Positions 1 through 12,605 are shown, counted from the stretch's first letter. The stretch is 64,000 bases of DNA from Cenococcum geophilum 1.58 (GCA_001692895.1 KV748221.1:1281056-1345055); one strand, 5' to 3'. A program made the numbers and translations. The notes: generated by a model not told the origin, from the letters alone.

Positions 1-3000
1 ATTTACGTAAACCTATTATATATTTCCTTAATAGCAACCGGATAATAATCTAGGATACTTATAATCTAATAGTTACTACTAGTAACTCCTAGGGTACCTC
101 TCGCACTATTAGCCCGCAGACCTTTTAGGGCAGCTTATTTAATAGTTATAATATAATTCTTAGATAGGATTAGCTCGCGGAAGTAGATCTATTAATTAGC
201 TTCCGTTTTAGATAGTTTATCTAGGGTACTTTAGACCCTAGATACCTCTAGATAGTTACCCTTAACGCTCTCCTAGCAGATATTAAGGCTGGTAAAATAG
301 TCTATTCGCTATAGTTAGAAGACTCCTTTTTTACGCCGGTTATAAATATAATAGAGGACCTATTATTACTAGCAGTAAGTACCCGTGTAGACCCTTTAGA
401 TATAAAGACACCGGTTATAAATACAGTAAAGGACCTGCCGTTACTAGCAGCGAGTACCTATAAAGACCCTCTGGTACTGGTATAGATTACCTATATATAA
501 GGGGAAGGTAATTAAAACCCTGAAACTATTAAGTATACTATAGCAGAGCTATATACACTCTTAGTGCGAGTATACCTATAAAACGTATATTAGCTGCACC
601 CTTTTCTTTACTAGCTCCTAAAAGTATACTACTATATAATAGTCGCTTTGACCTCCGTAGCCCCTAGCTTACCAAATATATATAAGGAGGAAATTAATGT
701 CTTTTTTAATAAGCTAGCAAGTATGCTACCGTAGAACTCTAAGTATAACTATATAATCAACTTAGAAGAAGGTAAAATATTACCATAAATACCCCTCTAT
801 AACCTCTTATAGAAAGAGTTATAGATCTTATAAAAGTACCTAGACAGTGCTCTTAAAAAGGGCTAAATTAGGCCCAGTAAGTCGCCTACTAGAGTGCCTA
901 TCCTATTTGTGCTAAAAGTAAACGGTATAATGTGGCTATACGTTAACTATAGACGCCTAAATAAGATTATAATTAAAAATCGGTACCCCCTACCGCTAGT
1001 CGGCGAGCTTTTTAATAGGCTTAGCTATATAAAGATATTTATAAAGCTAGATCTTTATAATGCGTACTATAGGATTTATATTAAAAAGGGAGATAAATAG
1101 AAGACTGTATTTAAGACACGTTATAATTACTTTAAGTACCTAGTAATGCCCTTTAGTCTTACTAACGCCCCTATAACTTTTTAGAGCTATATTTATAAAG
1201 CTCTAGAAACCCTAGTAGATACTATTTATATAGTTTACCTAGATAATATTCTTATCTACTTAAATAATAAGGATAAGCACGTTAAGCATGTTAAGTAGGT
1301 ACTATAATAGCTCCGCGCTTAGGGCCTATATGCTAAACTATTAAAATATATCTTTTATACTAAGAACGTTAAGTTCCTAGGCTTTATTATTACCCCTAGG
1401 GGTATTATAATAGACCCTAACTATATAAAAGCTATTAAGGAATGGCCTAAGCCTAAGTCCTATAGGGACATCTAAGTCTTCCTTAGCTTTACTAACTTTT
1501 ATAGGCAATTTATCTGGAACTACTTGGATACTATATACCCCCTATATATATATCTTGCATAGGTATATTATAACCTAATATTAGATAGGGAGAAGAAGTA
1601 GAAGCGTAAGTTAAAAGGGCCTATTAAATAGTATTAACCTTAGTCCTGGCCTAATAACGCTTAGTAGGCGTTTTATAAGCTACGCGCTATATTTATATAG
1701 GCTCCGCTACTTTGCTACTTTAACCCTAATCTACCCTTAATAGTAATTACTAACGCTTCTAACTATACCTATAGCGGTATACTTCTATAGCCCTTAGGAT
1801 AGGGAGATTAACTCCACTAGCACCTAATTGCCTATTATAATTAGAAACTTACTAGCCTAAAAATATGATATAATACGTATAATAAGGAACTGCTTGCTAT
1901 AGTACAATACTTTAAGATATGGCGCCACTACCTTAAACACGCCGCGTATATAACGCGCGTACTTTACGATTATAATAATCTTAGGTATTTTATAACCACT
2001 AAGAGCTTATCTACTCGCTAGGCCTAATACGCTAAAAAACTAGCTAAGTTTAATTTTAAGATTAAATATAAGCTAGGTAAAGTAAATCCTACTAATATAC
2101 TATCCTGGCGCCTAGATTATACTAAAGACTTTAAAGATAGTAATAAGAAGACAATCCTTAATACTATACTGCCTATATTATAGTAAAAGTTACGGGTTAT
2201 AGGCCTTATGGGCGGCCCTAGTGCTACTATACTAAACTAGTAAGTAGTATGCGTGTAGTATATAAGCGACCCTTATAAACTTAGCGCCGGCGGACTAGAG
2301 TATCCTACTATTCTCTTTAAAACCACTTTAACTAACCTAATAGCGCTTAACCCTAGGGAAGACCCCTTAGCCTAGGCTATAGTCCCCTATAACAACCTAG
2401 TAAGTTACCTATATATTATATGTTACTTCGCTAGCACTAACTTTACGCAAAGTCTCGTACTATAGTAAAAGGTAGTAGTAGCTACCTTAGCTGAAACGGC
2501 GTTTATGGAACACCCCCCTAAGTTACTAGTTAATTTTATTTATAGAGTATAAAAAAGGGACGCCTTTATACGCTCTATATATAATTAGTTAACCTAAAAA
2601 TAAGTTCCTACTAGTAATAAGGACTATACCCTTAATAATTAAGGACTTTTAAGGCAAAATAACAAGGTCTAGGTACTAAATTATATACTACTATAATAGA
2701 AGATCCTTAAGCAGAATTATAATAATCCTATAGGCGGTCACTATACTTTTAACTATACTTTTAAGGTAATTATACGGAAGTATACTTAGAATGGCCTTAC
2801 CTAGGACCTCCGTAAATACCTAGATAATTATAATACCTACTAATGCTCTAAATCGCGCCACTATAAACCCTATAATAAGCTATAGCCTCTCTAGGTCCCC
2901 ACCTAAGCCTAGCGGCATTATTTACTTAACTTTATTATAAATTTCCTAAAGTCTAAAACTCCTAATAGCGTAGAGTATAACTCCATCTTTATCCTTATAG

Positions 3001-4016
3001 ACCGTTTTATAAAGCTAGTACGCTACTATCTAGTGCGTAAAATAATTAATGCTACGTAACTTATAGAACTCTTATTTAGAGTCTTTATATAAATAGGGCC
3101 TTTAGATAATATTATCTCTAATAGGGGTAGTATATTTATAAGCGAGTACTAAAGCACTATATACTACTATCTCCGCGTTTAACATAAACTTAGTACTATA
3201 TTTTATTTACAGATAAATAGTTAGATAGAGTGTTAGAACTAGGAGCTTAAGGTATACCTATATATATTTATAAACTAGGAACAGTCTAATTAGGCCTCCC
3301 TACTTAAAGAAATAGCCTTTACCTATAACTCTAAGGTCCATACTATAATAAAGCGTTCCCCTATTAAGCTCGCCTATAGCTAGCTACTAAACGTCCTAGA
3401 TAGAGTCCTAGGTGGCGTCTAAGACGCCTAGTAAGGTAGGGAGGGGTCTAAGTTAATAAATATCTAACTTATAGAGACGTATTTATAACGCCTACGCCTT
3501 ATATATAAGGCAACGGCGGCGTTAATAATGTATACCTAAAAGCTTTAGGTAAAATACTATAATCGTCACTACCTAGCTAAGCACTTCGCCGTTAATAAAC
3601 AAGTCCTACTTTCCTCTAAAAATATCCACACAAAACGTCCCTATAAAAAGCTTAACTATAAGTTTATAGGACCGTTTTAGATCTTAAAGCTCCTACTTAC
3701 TATAGTATAGCTCTACCTAGTCTTTTATATCTCCCTACTAGAGCCTTATAGGTTACGCCTTAGGTTTTAACCCCTAGTAGTAGTAGAAGAGCTTAAGGAA
3801 GGCAGCTAGGAAGTAGAAGTAATTATTACCTACTAGGATTATACTAGACAACCATAGTACCTTATTAAATAGCTAGAATAGCTAAATAAGTATAATAAAT
3901 AGAAATACGAGATAGAACTTAAGAATTATTAATAACTGCTAAATAAGTACCGTAAGCGGAACACCTTAGCCTTATAGCTAAAGCGCAGGCAAAAAGTAAG
4001 CGCTACTATTAAAATA
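1..4016 (+). pseudogene. Gypsy-A pol remnant: reverse transcriptase, RNase H, integrase, chromodomain-like end
   Basis: Replication polyprotein of a Ty3/Gypsy element; it would copy element RNA into DNA and integrate it. The RT core is clearest at about 690-1260, with the segments LFVLKVNG, YRRLNKIIIKNRYPLPL, KLDLYNAYYRI and a degraded YxDD box (VYLDNI). Only 894-1100 stays open, from a GTG, so it is a fragment and not a gene start. RNase H follows at about 1680-2110. The integrase core lies at about 2880-3300, where two catalytic Asp are Asn (LLNFIINF, IISNRGS) and the Glu region reads SQIEQQNQ. The end at about 3780-3900 (EVEVII, YLIK) resembles a chromodomain. Nearly all breaks are TAA or TAG at expected Gln or Trp positions. 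It cannot encode a working enzyme. Confidence 0.85.
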
Positions 4017-4401
4017 TAACCTGTATTAAAGCGGAGCAAAGGACGTTCTAAGGGATTAAAGAATAAGTAACAATTACTGTAAAAACTGCGGCATACATAT
4101 AGGGTAAAGTTTTAATTTATTAATATCCTATATAAGCCACACCCTAACGCAACCTGGCGATGCTAGCGACTTATAGGCGAGGCTACGGCGTATACCGGCA
4201 ACAAAGCTTAATTTAGAAAGCACCCTTCCTAGATCTAGTTTATTACTCTATACTAGCTAAGCAGATTATTTATATATTAGAAAATAGGCCTATTTATAAC
4301 TAGGGTCTATTTAACTAGGGTTTATAACCTACTAATAACTCACTAGTGATAACATATACTAATAACTTATACTATTCTATATATATACTATATAGATAAT
4401 G

Positions 4402-4625
4402 CACAAGGCTAAAATATAGGTTAGTAGCGGATTTAACGGGTATATAGCCTTGATATCCTAAACCTAGCTATATATAAGTAACCTATAACCTACCCGTAAA
4501 GTATATACAGTACTATACCGGTATAGTATAAGGCTAAAGCAGGGTCAGCGGTAGATTTAATAGGCATATAGCCTTACTATCTATAAATCTGGCTATATGC
4601 GAATAATCTATAACTAACCCGCAAG
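4402..4625. repeat. Two diverged ~100-bp direct repeats after Gypsy-A pol
   Basis: Two related blocks, about 4402-4510 and 4531-4625, follow one another. Each begins AGGCTAAA, carries a GCATATAGCC or GTATATAGCC motif and ends near ACCCGYAARGTA. Most differences I can see are C/T or G/A transitions. This fits a tandem duplication in the 3' non-coding part of Gypsy-A that later diverged by RIP. The rest of 4017-4400 holds no gene I recognise. Confidence 0.6.
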
Positions 4626-4675
4626 GTACTAGCAACCTACCTATATAAGTAAGCTTTTAGAATATTTCTAGTCTA

Positions 4676-4842
4676 CTAAATTTAGGCGACGGTATTAAGC
4701 TCTACTAGCTCTACCTATTAAATAGACCAATTAGGATTTTCTATATTAGGTATACAAAATTACTACTAGCTTAGTTAAATGCGGAGGAGTCTTAATAAGG
4801 TAAATCTAACTAATTAAACAACTTTAACCGCCGGTTAAAGTT
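4676..4842 (-). repeat. Hairpin/palindrome module, copy 1 (in Gypsy-A)
   Basis: Related on the minus strand to blocks at 17808, 39011 and 59857. It holds a degraded hairpin at 4735-4761 (a 27-bp palindrome in the best copy) and, 58 bp further, a perfect 23-bp palindrome at 4820-4842 with arms AACTTTAACCG and CGGTTAAAGTT around one C. The flank of this palindrome (TAAATCTAACTAATTA) recurs inverted beside the Gypsy-F copy. Function unknown. Confidence 0.65.
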
Positions 4843-4992
4843 CCTTAACATCTTCGCGCCGCGTATATGTACTACCCGTCTCTCTATACACAAAATTAAA
4901 ACGCTCTTTCCCCTTTAAATTTTTTCCTTACTAAGGTTTTTTATAGGGTTTTATTAAGGCTTAAGTATATAAAGGATTAGGGACGACCCTTT

Positions 4993-5230
4993 TTAAAGGG
5001 GGGGGGGCATTATTAGGTAAAACCTAAGTAGATAGTTATATAGCTGTAAGGTATAGGCGACCCTAAAGTAACCTAGGGATAACTCGCCCGTAAGGCACGT
5101 GCGCTACACATACCTAGGGAAAACCCTTCCTACCTCGCACACAGACTCCTCCTTTTCCCTTAAGGATTCGTCTCTATATATACAATATACCCTATTATTC
5201 TATTATTAGACTCCCTATTTATATCCTTAC
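4993..5230 (+). promoter_or_regulatory. Gypsy-A polypurine tract and presumed 3' LTR
   Basis: A run AAAGGGGGGGGGG at 4995-5007 is a typical polypurine tract, the primer for plus-strand DNA. The LTR should start just after it, most likely at TATTAGG (5011; probably TGTTAGG before mutation). No second copy is in the window, so the right end is unknown; about 5230 is only an estimate. Coding-like Gypsy-B sequence resumes near 5340. Confidence 0.55.
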
Positions 5231-5339
5231 CTCATACTAGTGCCCCTAAAAAAAGGTAACTAAATATCTCCTTAATCCTCCCGCCTATTTAAGTAAAGGA
5301 GTAAACTACGCTCCTTTTTTAACTAACTTAAGAATAAGC

Positions 5340-8300
5340 TAAATAGTAATATTAATTGCTACCCTACTCCTAATAGCTAGTTATATTACGCTATAAGCCG
5401 CCTAATAAAAGACGCCGTAGAAACTATATACCTATTTTAGCTAAGCATTATAGAAGAACTAGTTACTATACTAGAGGTATTTTATAGCGACCTTAACTAA
5501 ATTGCTATAGTATAAAGAAAACTAAATAAGATAATATAAGGCTTTAAGAGCTTTCCATTATACTTTGCCAAATTTCACTACTATACTAAAGAGACTAGAT
5601 AGGATAAACCAGCCTTAATTAATTACCTAGTAGAGTTACTAAACTCTAAACTAAAGGCTTCCCTTATAGGAGTTAAGCTGCTAAATACCCTTACCGCCTA
5701 TACTAATATTATTAATGGCTTATATAATAATATACTACGCCTTACCCTAAAATATATACCTTAATACTCTACCCCTTAGCCGCCTAGGACCCGTAAGAAC
5801 TTAGATACTATAAATATTAACGCCAGAACCCTTTTTTACGCCCTAAAAGGGTCTATTAAATATAAACAACGCATTAAACATAGCCTTTATTTTAAGTGTG
5901 GAAGCGACGCTTATATCTTAAGCTACTGCTTTATCTCGCTGCCCTAAATATATATACGGATAACTAGTATAGGTAGTGTACCGCTATCCTAAATATATAA
6001 ACGGATAACTAATATAGGTAACTAATTGCCTTAAATAAGCCCCGTTTACTAACCCTAATTATTATTTAGTTCTAACTTATTATTTAGTAAATACTACTTA
6101 TAAGGATGAAGCTATAACCAATACACTATAAGAACTCCGCTCTAATTGCCTTTAAAAGGAAGATTTTAGAGCTAAGTTGCTTTCCAAAACGGCTCTGCTT
6201 TAAGATCTTATTAAATACTTTAGATATTATAAACTTTAACCTTTAAGATTATAGCATAACCGTTAACTATCGTTTATAGTAGAACGATTAATAGGTTAAT
6301 GCTTAAGTCTTAATTAATATAGGAGCTAGCGGTATAGAATTTATTAATAAGATAATGGTTTTACCCTAAACCCCCTTAACCGGCATATTAATATATTTAG
6401 ATTTAATAGTAAACGCATTGTCTTAGGCTATATTACCTATATAGTATTCCTAAAACTCTAATACCTAAACTATAAAGAACTAATTAGGCCTTTTATTACC
6501 ACCTTAGATTGCTTAGTAATTCTTAGATAACCCTAGATAAAGCTATATAAGGTAACTATTAATTAGAACAACTTTAAGCTTCTATTTACTGCTTCCTATT
6601 ATAAGCAGAAGTGCTATATAACTTACTGCTTAGACCTAAAACCTAAATATAAAAAATCTACTAAGATCTACTAGTCTAAAAATTCTATTAACGTCTACCC
6701 TATATTTAAGAAGTCTACTAAATTCTACCGAATTCTACTAATATAAGACTTTTACTAATATCTATTAAGGATCTGAAAATTCTACTAAACCCTATAAATA
6801 GACTCTAAGTACTATACTACCCCGCGTTAAGTAAAAGCTTAAGCTTACTATACAAAAATACTAGAAGGACTAGTACTCTACTATAAAGAGTGTACTTAAA
6901 GAACCTAAACCTAAATCTAATACTAACTCTATATTTAATACTAAACCTAAAGCTATATAAGAAGCTATATAAGAAACTATAGACGACTTAAACAAGCTTA
7001 ATACCCTAGATATCCGCATAATAGGAGCTACCCCGCTAGTATAACTTGCTAAAAAACCTAAATATACGATCTTTACTATTACAATAGCCGATATTAAGAA
7101 GGCCTTAGTACTAAAAAAATACACTAACCCTGCTATAAAGGTACTAATAGAGTACTATAAATACCTAAATATATTTTTATAAAAGGAAGCTAATAAGCTA
7201 CCGGAATACTAACTATACAACTATAAAATTATACTTAAAGAAGGAAAGTAACCTAGGTTTAGACCCCTATATAAAATATCCTAAAATAAACTCTAAGTGC
7301 TATAGAAGTATTTAGACAAGAACCTAAGTAAATGGTTTATTAGAGTAAGCTCTTCGCCTATAGCTATATTAGTAATCTTTATTAAGAAACCTAGTAGAGG
7401 TCTACGCTTTTATATAGACTACTAAGCTTTTAACGCCGTTACTATTAAGAACTAATATCCAATTCCGTTAATATAAAAGACGCTAAATTAATTAAGTAAG
7501 GCTTGCTATTATATAAAGCTTAATATTATCTTTATATTTAACCGCCTCTATATTACTAAAGAAGATAAATAGCTTACCGCGTTTTGTACTTGGTATAAAT
7601 TATTTAAGTACTTAGTAATACTATTTAGCCTTATAAACGCCCTAAGCTTATTTTAGCATTATATAAATAATACCCTATACCCCTACCTAGATATCTTTTA
7701 TATTACTTATATTAATAATATACTAATATATAGTAACAACCTAACCAAATACTAAAAATACGTTAACCTTATTCTATAAGCCCTATAAGGAGCTAGCCTA
7801 TAATTAGATATAAATAAATATAAATTTTATAAAATAGAAGTCCTATATTTTAGGCTTTTATTTTTATAAATGGTATATAAATAGACCTAAAGAAAGTTAG
7901 AGTAATTATAAACCAGTAAGAACCCAAGAACGTTAAGGACGTAAAAGCCTTTATAAAATTTACCAATTTTTACTAATAATTTATTAATAACTTCTTTACC
8001 CTAGTTTTACCCCTTATAGCTCTAACCTAAAAGGATAAAGCCTTTATTTTTATTAAGGAATATAAAAAGGCCTTTACCTATTTAAAGGTTATGTTTACTA
8101 CCGCGCCTATACTTTAATACTTTAACCTAAACTAAATAAATGTTATAGAAGCTAATTTATCCAACTATATTATTAGAGGTATCCTATCTTAATATAATAA
8201 GAATAGAGTATTGCATTCTATAGTATACTTTTTAAAATAACTAAGCCTAGCTAAATATAACTACAAGATATACAATAAGGAGTTATTAGCTATTATTAGA

Positions 8301-10080
8301 TATTTTAAATAATAGCGACCTAAACTAAAAGGCGCTAGATTTCTAATTAAGGTCCTTAGCGATTATAAGAATCTATAGTACTTTATAACTATAAAATAGC
8401 TAAGCTACCATTAAGCCCGCTAGTTAAAATATCTATCTTATTTCTAATTCTTAATTATATACCGCCTAGGAATTTAAGGTTAAAAGCCTAACGCCCTAAC
8501 CTAACACTTATAAGACGCACTAGCACTAAAAAAAGCGCGTTTTTACTAAAACTAAACCCTACTCTACCCTAAACTATTTAACCCTCCTATTAAGGACCTT
8601 ATAGTATACGTCTTTAAAATAACCAATTAATTAATTAAATAAATTATAGTTAATAAATACCCAAATAACGAGTTTATTTAAAAGACGCTTAAGCTAATAT
8701 AAGATAGCATTAAACGCTTTAAAAGGATTTCTTTAAGTAATATAAAGCGTATAGAGACCGCTTATACTACTAGAACTACTTAGTTATCTCTAATTATAAC
8801 GAGCTTAAGCTCCTTAAACATGTATATAACCTACTAGTAGCCGGCCACTTAGGCTAAGGGAAGACTTTAGATTTACTCTAATAAGAGTACTATTAGCTAA
8901 ATATATATAATATAATATAAAGGTACGTCTCTAGCTATTATATCTGCTAATAAGCTAAGGCTTTATATAAGATATATAACGGCCTTTTAAAGCCACTACC
9001 TATTCTAAACCAAAGATAAAAGGGTATCTTAATTAACTTTATTGTTAATCTCCCCATAAGTAGAGACTGTATAAATATTATAATAGTTATAGACCAACTA
9101 TCTAAAATAAGATACTTAATCGCCTGCCCTAATATATTAATACCTACTATTATATAACTATTTTTAGATTATATATAAAAACTCTATAGACTCCCTAAAA
9201 CGATTATCTCTAATAAGGGTAGCTAGTTTATCTCTATATTCTAGAAAGAACTAACTACCTAACTCCATATTAAAGCACTACTATTTACTATATACTACCT
9301 AAAAATAGACGGCTAAACGGAATATATAAATGCTATAATAGAATAGTATATTTAAATATACACGTCGTATCTATAGGATAACTGGATTAACTGGCTTATA
9401 TTCACTAAGTTTACTATAAATAATTTTGTCTTAGAAACTATAAAGGTCTCCCTATTCCTAACTAACTACGGCTAGTATCTATAAATAGGTTTTTAACCCC
9501 TTTAGTAATATTCCTTGCCCCGCTTATTACGCCTTATAAGTTATAAAAAAAAGTTATAAAGAAGATGGAGGAACTATAATAGTTTCTTACTAACGAGATA
9601 ATATAGGCCTAATCTATCTATAAAGCCGTAGTAAATAAAAACCAAACCCTAGCACCAGCCTATTAGATTAGTAACTTTATCTAGCTAAATATAAGAAATC
9701 TGGATATAGAACAACCTATTAAGAAACTTAATTAGAAGAACGCTAGCCCTTATAAGGTTAAGAAGGTTATTTCCTTTTACGCCTACTAACTAAAGCTATC
9801 TAATTTAGTTAAAATCCACCAAGTATTCTATATGTTAGTCCTTTACCCTACCGCCCTTATATTAGACGCTCTGCCTAAACAGATATAGGACCCTCCCCTA
9901 CTAGTTAAAGTGGATAGTAAGAACGAGTACTTTATTAAAAGAATTAATAACATTAAGTATAATAAGCGGAAACGCTAATATATATACCTTATAAAATGGA
10001 GAGGTTTTACTAAACCCTTATAGGAACCTATTAACTTTATAAGACTTATAAGCCGTGGGGGACTTTTATAAACTCTACTT
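5340..10080 (+). pseudogene. Gypsy-B gag-pol remnant with chromodomain
   Basis: Order read from the sequence: a CCHC zinc knuckle at 5888-5939, with the first Cys and the His both turned to Tyr (YFKC...CGSDAYILSYC); an aspartic protease site at about 6314-6340 read as NIGASG, the expected DTGASG with D to N and T to I; RT at about 7140-7870 with [15 protein letters not shown] and a degraded YxDD (TYINNI); RNase H at about 8030-8520; integrase zinc-binding region and core at about 8780-9450 with NFIVNLP, ISNKGSQF and DGQTEYINA; chromodomain at about 9892-10045 (EYFIKRI, YLIKWRG). Stops are TAA/TAG. The longest minus-strand open frame here (6870-7124) is a shadow. Confidence 0.85.
5943..6020 (+). 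repeat. 33-bp direct repeat inside Gypsy-B gag
   Basis: Two 33-bp copies at 5943-5975 and 5988-6020, 45 bp apart, both starting CCTAAATATAT and containing ACGGATAACTARTATAGGTA. The 45-bp period is a whole number of codons and lies just after the zinc knuckle, so it could be an in-frame duplication between gag and protease. Confidence 0.65.
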
Positions 10081-10131
10081 AGAACTATTACAACCCCATC
10101 TTACAGAAGCTCGAGTTTAAAGGGGGGGTAC

Positions 10132-10468
10132 TATTATAGAATATCCCCGTAACACCTTATACATATTTACCTATTTCTACTAACTTAGCAACTAAATATT
10201 AACCATAAGACAGTAATTTAATAGTAATTTACGGCAATCTAATGGCAATCTGCTATATTCTACTCTATTCTACTAAGTTCTACTAAATCCTACTAAGTTC
10301 TACTAGGACTACTACCTAAATCCTATTCTACTCTATATCTATATTAACTAAGTAACTAAGCTAACAATATATACCCTTTCTTCCCGTTTTCTTACCTTCT
10401 CTCCTTATATAACGTCTTAATCTTATTATACAGTTTATATATATAGCTTAATAATATCTACTTTGCTA
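10132..10468 (+). repeat. Gypsy-B 3' LTR, left part
   Basis: Begins right after the polypurine tract. The start TATTATAGAATATCC looks like a mutated TGTTATGGGAYATCC; a related LTR start lies at 56102. It runs into the 13-bp target duplication of LINE-1 at 10456-10468. The remainder continues after LINE-1 and probably ends at about 17061 (CGTAATA, expected CGTAACA), giving about 370 bp in all. It holds several TTCTACTAAATTC-like tracts, also seen in the Gypsy-F LTR. Confidence 0.65.
10456..10468. repeat. LINE-1 target-site duplication, left copy
   Basis: ATCTACTTTGCTA, identical to 17016-17028 at the other end of LINE-1. A 13-bp perfect duplication marks target-primed reverse transcription and fixes both ends of the element. 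Confidence 0.92.
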
Positions 10469-11126
10469 ACCTTCACCACACATACAACCTTACCAAAAGG
10501 TGGCGCCGCACTTCCAAACTTACGCATACCCATCTTACCATCAAAAACCATCGTTTTTCCCACTCCTAAAGCCTAATTCCGCCTGCTTAGCAAGCTAGAG
10601 GTGGATTCATTCTCCCAGTTACCCCCTTTTGCCTACGACAGAAGACTTGGCAAAAGGGGTCCTAGCTTATAAGCGAAGCACGGATAGGAACACCAAAACC
10701 ACAACCCATAGACTTTTCCTAGGTTTTTCTTCTATAGAAAGTAAAAGCCTAATAAAATAGGGGGTGTAGGTACTTTTCTATATCTCCTTTAGTCAGATTT
10801 TCCTTAGTAAGAGAAGGAGTGCCTTTTCGGGCTTTTCTGCTAGTAAAAGCCTAACAAGTCCTTTTTTAGTAGTTTTTTCTACTTCTAAAAGAGAAGAAAA
10901 TAACTACACTAGTCTTTTTTAGCTAGTTTTTCTACTACCTTCTAGTCTAATTTCCCCAGAATCTCTCTAGTAGAGCTAGTAAGGAAAAAGGATATAAAAG
11001 GATAGTAAAAACTAGCAAGGCTTTTTACCTAGTTTTTCACCTCTGTGACTAGGGGATAAGAGACCTAAGGAGGTTATTATCCACTGAAAAAACTAGGAAA
11101 CCCCTCTATAAGCTATAAGCTACAAA
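10469..11126 (+). other. LINE-1 5' UTR
   Basis: Starts ACCTTCACCACAC right after the target duplication. It is richer in GC and in intact CA/TG than the flanking LTR. No open frame is seen. Several internal near-repeats built on TTTTTCTACT and AAAAGCCTAA are present. An internal promoter would be expected here for a LINE, but I cannot point to a specific motif. Confidence 0.6.
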
Positions 11127-12605
11127 ATGTCAAAGGACTCTACGGCTACCAAGCCTAAAAAGCCTCCTAGAGGCAAAAACAATACAGAGACAAGCGATGA
11201 CGAATTCTCGTCTACTTCGTCTACCTTTTCTTCTTCTTCTTCTCTCCTGTCTTCTCCCTGCCCATCTAGGAAAGACGTAGGAAAAAAGAGTAAAAGAAAA
11301 AGAAGCTCTATACAATCTTCTCCTAAAAAAGAAAGAGAGAGTTAAAGAAGAAGACCACTTATACCTAAGCCTATTTCGGCTAGTATACCTTCTTCTACCT
11401 ATTCTCCAAAACAATACTTACAAATGGCTCTATATAACCTAAACCAGGCCTATATAGGGCTAAAAAAAGGAGATGAAAAAAAAGAGCAAGCTAAACTATT
11501 AGGGGACTATGTACAGAGTACCCTAGCAGGAGAAAATCCTTTTATAAAGGAAAAAGAAAGAAAGGAAAGAGATGTCCTAAAAGGACTAGTAGAAGAAGTA
11601 AAAGCTCTTCGCAAGGAGGTAGCTCCAAAAACCTACGCAGAAAAGCTAAAGAAGGGCCTCGCTGCTTCCTCCTTTGCTCCTCCTTCTTCGACTACTACTT
11701 CTTCCTCTCCTCCTATATCACTTTCTTCCTCTCCCCCCTCCTCCTCAATTCCCCCCACTAGTAAGACAACTAGTAGTACTACTAGTTCTACTAGCCCTAC
11801 CTCTACTAGAGGAAAAAAGAAGTAGCTATAAGAAAGGAGACTAGTCCTAGTTACAGACCAAAAGGACTAGCCTCTAGACATCTTCTCTCTACGAAATCAA
11901 GTCAATTAACTATTTACATCCAAATTGCAAATAGATAAGCTAGTAATAGCTACTATAGCTAGAACTAGAGAAAAGTAGAACATTCTCCTTACAACTACAG
12001 AAGAATATAATGCAGAGTTTCTAATTAAACACAAGGAAATCTGGTCTAACTGCTTCTCTTTTAAAAGGGAACAAAAACTAGAGCCCTGGGCTCAGGTAGT
12101 AGCTCACGGCGTCCCTATCTCCCCTTTTCTAGGATTTGGAGGCTCTAAACTTCTGAAGGAAGAAATAGAGATCTTTAACCCTATTAGAATACAGGGACTA
12201 CCTAGATGGATCTTATCTAGAGAAAAGAGATATGATCCACAAACTAGGTTCGGCTCTATAGTTTTTGCTATAGAAAATGAGGAGAAAAGACAGGAAATCC
12301 TTAAGCAAAAGGAAATCCTAATTGCAGGGGTAGCTGCTAAGGTAGTTAAATACCTAAAAGTCTCTCCTACTATACAGTGTACAAGCTGCCAAAAATTTGG
12401 CCATATAGGAGATAGATGCTCTACCAGGGCCTGCCGATTTTGTGCAGCAGCACATCTATCTAAAGACCACCCCTATTCCATTTGTAACATAACAGGTAGA
12501 CCTTGCGAGCACACTACCCCTCTTTATAGCAATTGTAAAGAAAAACACTTTGCTAATAGCAAAGACTGCGAGTCTCTTAAAGCAGCTAAACTAGTACATA
12601 AATAA
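11127..12605 (+). pseudogene. LINE-1 ORF1: gag-like RNA-binding protein with zinc knuckles
   Basis: Starts at ATG 11127 and stays in one frame to a stop at 12603. The N-terminus is Lys/Ser-rich (MSKDSTATKPKKPPRG), followed by a charged, probably helical segment (about residues 110-180), a Ser/Thr/Pro linker, and a C-terminal domain with a CCHC knuckle at 12378-12419 (CTSCQKFGHIGDRC). Two further Cys/His clusters follow (CRFCAAAH, and NCKEKHFANSKDC with one expected Cys missing). In LINEs of this type ORF1 binds the element RNA. In-frame breaks include TAA at 11343 and TAG at 11823, with several more before 12000; all are TAA/TAG, as expected from CAA, CAG or TGG. The open pieces at 11127-11345 and 11424-11825 are two halves of this one gene. 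Confidence 0.88.

Larger units (their letters stand above)
1..5010 (+). mobile_element. Gypsy-A: Ty3/Gypsy LTR retrotransposon, left end outside window
   Basis: The left end lies beyond the window, so the 5' LTR, gag and protease are missing or only partly present. The visible order is reverse transcriptase, RNase H, integrase, chromodomain-like tail, ~1 kb non-coding, then a polypurine tract near 4993-5010. This order is typical of Ty3/Gypsy chromoviruses. The sequence is very heavily RIP-mutated: in the first 120 bases I count 23 TA, 3 CA and 0 TG. Because Gypsy-B lacks a visible 5' LTR and resumes just to the right, Gypsy-A was probably inserted into the gag region of Gypsy-B (inference). 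Confidence 0.85.
5231..10131 (+). mobile_element. Gypsy-B: Ty3/Gypsy chromovirus remnant
   Basis: Internal region with gag zinc knuckle, protease, RT, RNase H, integrase and chromodomain in Ty3/Gypsy order, followed by a polypurine tract (AAAGGGGGGG then TAC) at about 10118-10130. The 3' LTR begins at 10132 and is split by LINE-1. No 5' LTR is visible; the simplest reading is that Gypsy-A is inserted in the 5' part of Gypsy-B and the real 5' LTR lies left of the window. Heavily RIP-mutated. Confidence 0.75.

Noticed and set aside
4300-4330. Telomere-like repeat (AACTAGGGT / AACTAGGGTTT)
   Set aside because: Only two imperfect units; probably chance in AT-rich decayed DNA.
11130-11414. 94-codon minus-strand frame
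   Set aside because: Antisense shadow of LINE ORF1, whose plus frame has a zinc knuckle downstream.
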